Positions 16,645 to 20,514 of a stretch of 20,514 nucleotides of DNA are shown here, piece after piece. Within the stretch, counting starts at the first letter, position 1. Each line of letters begins with the position of its first letter. The notes under the pieces are model-generated. The model did not search any database. It was given only the letters and a program-made list of their open reading frames with translations, and was not told the origin of the DNA. Position numbers and translations under genes: made by a program. This DNA comes from Spongospora subterranea f. sp. subterranea (lineage: Eukaryota; Endomyxa: Phytomyxea; Phytomyxea; Plasmodiophorida): positions 1-20,514 of the forward strand of contig JAUGWO010000154.1 in assembly GCA_049724395.1 (NCBI GenBank), in the 5' to 3' direction.

Positions 16645-19600
16645 ATGACTAACTCGGACCCGACAACTACGCGAGCCACGACAAGACAGGATGCTTTACA
16701 GGAGGTGCTGGCTCAATTTGCAGCCTACCGCGCCGAGACGGATGCGCGGATCGCTGAACTGTCCGCTGCACTCTCCCAAACAACACCAATTCGGGAGTCA
16801 ACTTCAGCTCCACAGGTCGCGGCAACCGGGAAAGACCCAAAACTACGAATGCCCGAGTCCTTCAATGGCGCGCGACGCGAGTTTCGCCACTGGCTCGGCC
16901 AAGTCCAACATTTTCTAAGGGCACAACCCCTCACGTATCCGGCCGATAGCCACAAAATCGCCTTTATATGTTCGCTGCTAACGGGACAGGCACGCGCATG
17001 GCTCACACCCATGTACGGGTCGGCCTGTTCCACCCTCACCGACTTCTCAACCTTCATCACGGCGATCACTACAGCGTTTGACGACCCGGACCGGGTGAAT
17101 CGAGCGGCTGACGCATTACGCCGTTTGACCATGGTAAATGATCAACTGGGCAAATACTCGAACGAGTTCCGGTTATTAGCGCAGGATGTTGACTGGACAC
17201 AGTCGACTCTTATCCATCAATACCGGCAGGGTCTAAGTCCAGACCTCCAGCGCATGTTGATCCTGGCCGAAGGAACCGGGAACCCTTTCAACACGCTTGA
17301 TCAACTTGTAACGACAACGACGTCTTTTCATTCTAAGATGGAGTCGCTCCGCCCCACACCCGTTCGGGCCCACCAGTACCCGCAACAATCATCATCACAG
17401 GAACAACAGCAGCAGCAACGGGGGCCACGAGGTCCCATAACCGATGAGGAAAAGGCTCGCCGCGGACGCTTGGGATTGTGTGGTTATTGCGGAGGACCAC
17501 ATCCGTTTGAGAATTGTTTAGCACTCCGCCGCAAAGAACAATACACGACGACAAATTCCACCTATTCCGATGATAGACCCACCTGTAGTTTCGAATTCTC
17601 CTTTCCCTGCAAGTTAGAGTTTTTAAGTTGTCAACCAATCCTTCTCCTAGATAGTGGCGCTTTCACCAACTTGATGGATCTGTCATTTGCAAACAAGTAC
17701 AATATACAAATCAAGCCAACCCGATCGCCACTCACCGTATCCGGTTTCAATCGACACAAGGTGGTTATTGGCCACGAAACGGAACCGGTTCAGATCCAAC
17801 TTGGCGGTTTTCTATTCGAAACATCTTTCCTTGTAGTCAACAATCTGTCATTCCCCATTCTTTTAGGATATTCATGGTTGATGGAACATAACCCCACGAT
17901 AGATTGGAGATCCCGTACCATCCGGTTTCCACATACTCTAACAACTTGCTCCAACTCGACTCAGACCGATGACACCTCAACTATCGCTCTCGCCTCGCTT
18001 TTACCATCAACCAGACCCCCTGATGTTCTCCCTGAACCATATACGCAATTTTCAGACGTTTTCGACGCCAAAAAGGCTGACATTTTGCCGCCGCACCGGG
18101 CGTACGATTGCTCAATTGAACTCCAACCCAGTTCTACTCCTCCATTTGGTCCAATTTATCAACTGTCAATTCCTGAAACAGCCGCTCTTCGAGAATATAT
18201 TGACGACAATCTGCGGAAAGGCTTCATTAGACCTTCATCATCTTCCTGTAGTTCACCCGTCATGTTCGTGGAGAAGAAAGATAAATCCCTCCGGTTATGC
18301 GTCGACTATCGACGTATCAACTCCATTACCATCAAGAACCGGTACCCTCTTCCTCTTATCAGCAGCATTTTATCCGGTGTGATGTCGGGGAGGGTCTTCT
18401 CTAAAATCGATCTTCGTAGTGCTTATAATCTCGTTCGCATCAGAGAAGGCGACGAGTGGAAAACAGCTTTTCGGACCAAATTCGGTTTGTTTGAGTACTT
18501 GGTCATGCCTTTTGGCCTGGCCAATGCACCTGCCTGTTTCCAGCGTTTCATGAATGATATATTTCACGATTGCATTGACCGTTTTGTTGTTGTGTATTTG
18601 GACGACATTCTGATTTTCTCCCCAAGCGTTGACGAACATGTACAGCATGTTCAAACTGTTTTGCAAATTCTTCGTCGACATAGTCTATTTGCCAAACTTA
18701 GCAAGTGCGTGTTTCATGCGGCCGAGATTGATTTTTTGGGTTTCCGCCTATCATCTCGTGGTTTGTTTATGGATCCTGAACGGATTTCTGCTATCATTAC
18801 ATGGCCAGTTCCTAAATCAGTCAAAGAACTCCAATCATTTTTGGGGTTTGCAAATTTCTACCGCGGTTTCATCCAAAATTATTCTCGCATCACTCATCCC
18901 CTATTCTCTTTAACGAAGAATAACGTCCCATACCAGTGGAATTCCAATACCGATGCTTCGTTCCAATCTTTGAAGTCTGCCTTCGTCTCGGCGCCGGTCC
19001 TACGCCATTTCGATCCCGAATTGGATATCGTAGTGGAGGCCGATGCATCCGATTTTGCCCTGGGCGCTATATTATCTCAACAGCACCCCGATGGCTTACA
19101 CCCTGTAGCTTATTACTCCCGTAAATTCACTCCTGCCGAGTTGAACTATGAGATTTACGACAAAGAATTGTTGTCGATTGTCACGTCGTTTCAGACGTGG
19201 CGTCACTATTTGGATGGTGCTCTTTCTCAAATACTGGTATTGAGTGACCATAAGAATCTGGAGTGGTTCATGACCACGAAACTCCTGAATCGCCGTCAAG
19301 CTCGATGGTCCTTATTTCTATCTGAATTCGATTTCGTAATTCGTCACCGTGCCGGTTCCCTTTCACAAAAACCAGATGCTCTATCGCGACGTTCCGATTT
19401 CATGTCCAGTCCAGAACTGGTTCATGATCAGCCGGTACTGCCTAGCTCTCGTTTTATTAACGCAATGACGCTGTGCCCCCCAATAGTTACAGACGTTGAT
19501 GTTATTAACCGCCCAATTTCTAATTTCAGTCAGACTCCTATTGAATCGGTCGCCGACCCCGCTCGCCGGTTATCAATTATCTCCTCTTGTCATGACTCCC

Positions 19601-20514
19601 TCTTGGCTGGTCACTTTGGTATCAACAAGACGTTTGACTTGATTTCGCGGAAGTTCACATGGCCTGGCATGCGTGAGATGGTAAAATCCTTTGTTAAATC
19701 ATGTGATGTTTGTGCAAGGTCTAAGGTTCCCCGCCGTAAACCGTCTGGGTTACTTCAGCCACTTCCGATTCCTTCCCAACCTTGGACATCTATTTCGATG
19801 GATTTCATCGTCAAACTCCCCAAATCTACAGGTTTTGACAGTATCCTAGTGGTTGTTGACCGCTTTACCAAAATGGCTCATTTCATCCCTTGCAACGAAA
19901 CAGTTACCAGTTGTGATCTTGCCAAACTCGTTTTTTCCAACGTTTTTAAATTACACGGCCTTCCCACCGACATTGTGTCTGACAGAGGGCCCCAATTTGT
20001 TGCCCAATTCTGGAAGTATCTCCTGAAGTCCTTACACATACAACGTAATCTGTCCTCCTCGCGTCACCCGGAATCAGACGGTCAAACCGAGCGAGTGAAT
20101 CAAGTTCTTGAATCTTACCTTCGCTGCTTTATTAATTTCCGCCAGAGTGACTGGTGTGATCTGTTACCGATGGCCGAATTTGCATATAATAATTCTTTCC
20201 ATTCGTCGATCGGTTGTTCACCTTTCTACGCCAATTTTGGTTTTCACGGCCGTCATGATTTTTCTGCACCGAGTTCTACTTTATGTCCAAATCCAGCAGT
20301 TACCGACTTAATCACCCATCTTCATGAGATCCATAAACGTTTAAAAGCGACTTTACAGACATCCGTGGCTACAATGAAACGGTTTGCAGATGCCAATAGA
20401 CGTCCTAGTCCTGAATATGCTGTAGGCGACAAGGTCTGGTTGATTCGAAACTCTATTCCCTCCAAACGTCCGTGCGACAAGCTCTCGGAAAAGCGATTAG
20501 GACCGTTCACCATT
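16645..20514 (+). mobile_element. Ty3/gypsy chromovirus-type element, Gag-Pol, partial at right edge
   Basis: One frame stays open from ATG 16645 to the window end (1290 codons). No breaks are seen in the visible part, so it looks whole and young. Parts in order: Gag with a CCHC-type knuckle (residues about 279-291); aspartic protease (DSG, residue 336; ILLGYSWL); reverse transcriptase (LRLCVDYRRIN; YLDD at 651-654); RNase H (VEADASDFALG, Asp 800); integrase with HHCC zinc residues 983, 990, 1020 and 1023, and catalytic Asp 1053, Asp 1113, Glu 1149 (D-35-E); and the start of the GPY/F module (KRLGPFTI). Gag and Pol share one frame. The element's remaining tail and right LTR lie outside, so a chromodomain is expected but not seen. 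It lies directly 3' of the LINE fragment. Confidence 0.95.

Noticed and set aside
16725-17132. Minus-strand 135-codon frame over gag
   Set aside because: Antisense shadow of the continuous Gag-Pol frame.

Overview
The window looks like nuclear DNA of an invertebrate animal. The main evidence is a seven-exon gene on the minus strand (12494-14447). Its conceptual product has the length and all landmark segments of PA28-gamma/REG-gamma (PSME3), the nuclear proteasome activator, and its six introns have GT-AG ends. A chromovirus-type Ty3/gypsy element, a LINE fragment and older retroelement relics fit the same picture. I cannot name the species. I saw no prokaryotic operon, tRNA, rRNA or CRISPR.

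Layout. 1-3.1 kb holds short coding-like stretches and a two-exon unknown gene on the minus strand (about 2633-3097). 3.3-4.0 kb holds a near-perfect fold-back palindrome (52-bp arms). 4057-4763 encodes a seven-helix membrane protein whose second helix resembles the PaxB/Pyr4 membrane terpene cyclases; a poly(A) signal follows it. 5.05-5.15 kb holds a second strong inverted repeat. About 5.5-8.5 kb is a graveyard of broken Ty3/gypsy pieces in both orientations, including an integrase tail and chromodomain. 9.1-12.4 kb holds exon-sized coding-like segments that I could not assign, including a two-exon 3' end on the plus strand (9358-9752) and several on the minus strand.

12.5-14.45 kb is the PSME3-like gene. 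About 70 bp upstream of its start codon begins a 91-bp minisatellite of about 6.6 copies (14509-15103). A 170-bp cluster of ACACACTA palindromes follows. Next comes the 3' end of a LINE (RNase H plus a CCHC knuckle, 15355-16275). The last 4.2 kb is the left part of a Ty3/gypsy element. It has a candidate 132-bp LTR, a possible self-priming site, and one uninterrupted Gag-Pol frame that runs off the end of the window.

The genes do not form a pathway. The only well-supported host functions are nuclear proteasome activation (PSME3) and, less surely, a membrane enzyme-like protein. Most other content is mobile-element history plus unassigned exons. Because introns are common here, short open frames may be exons, so absence of a long frame is not evidence of absence of a gene.
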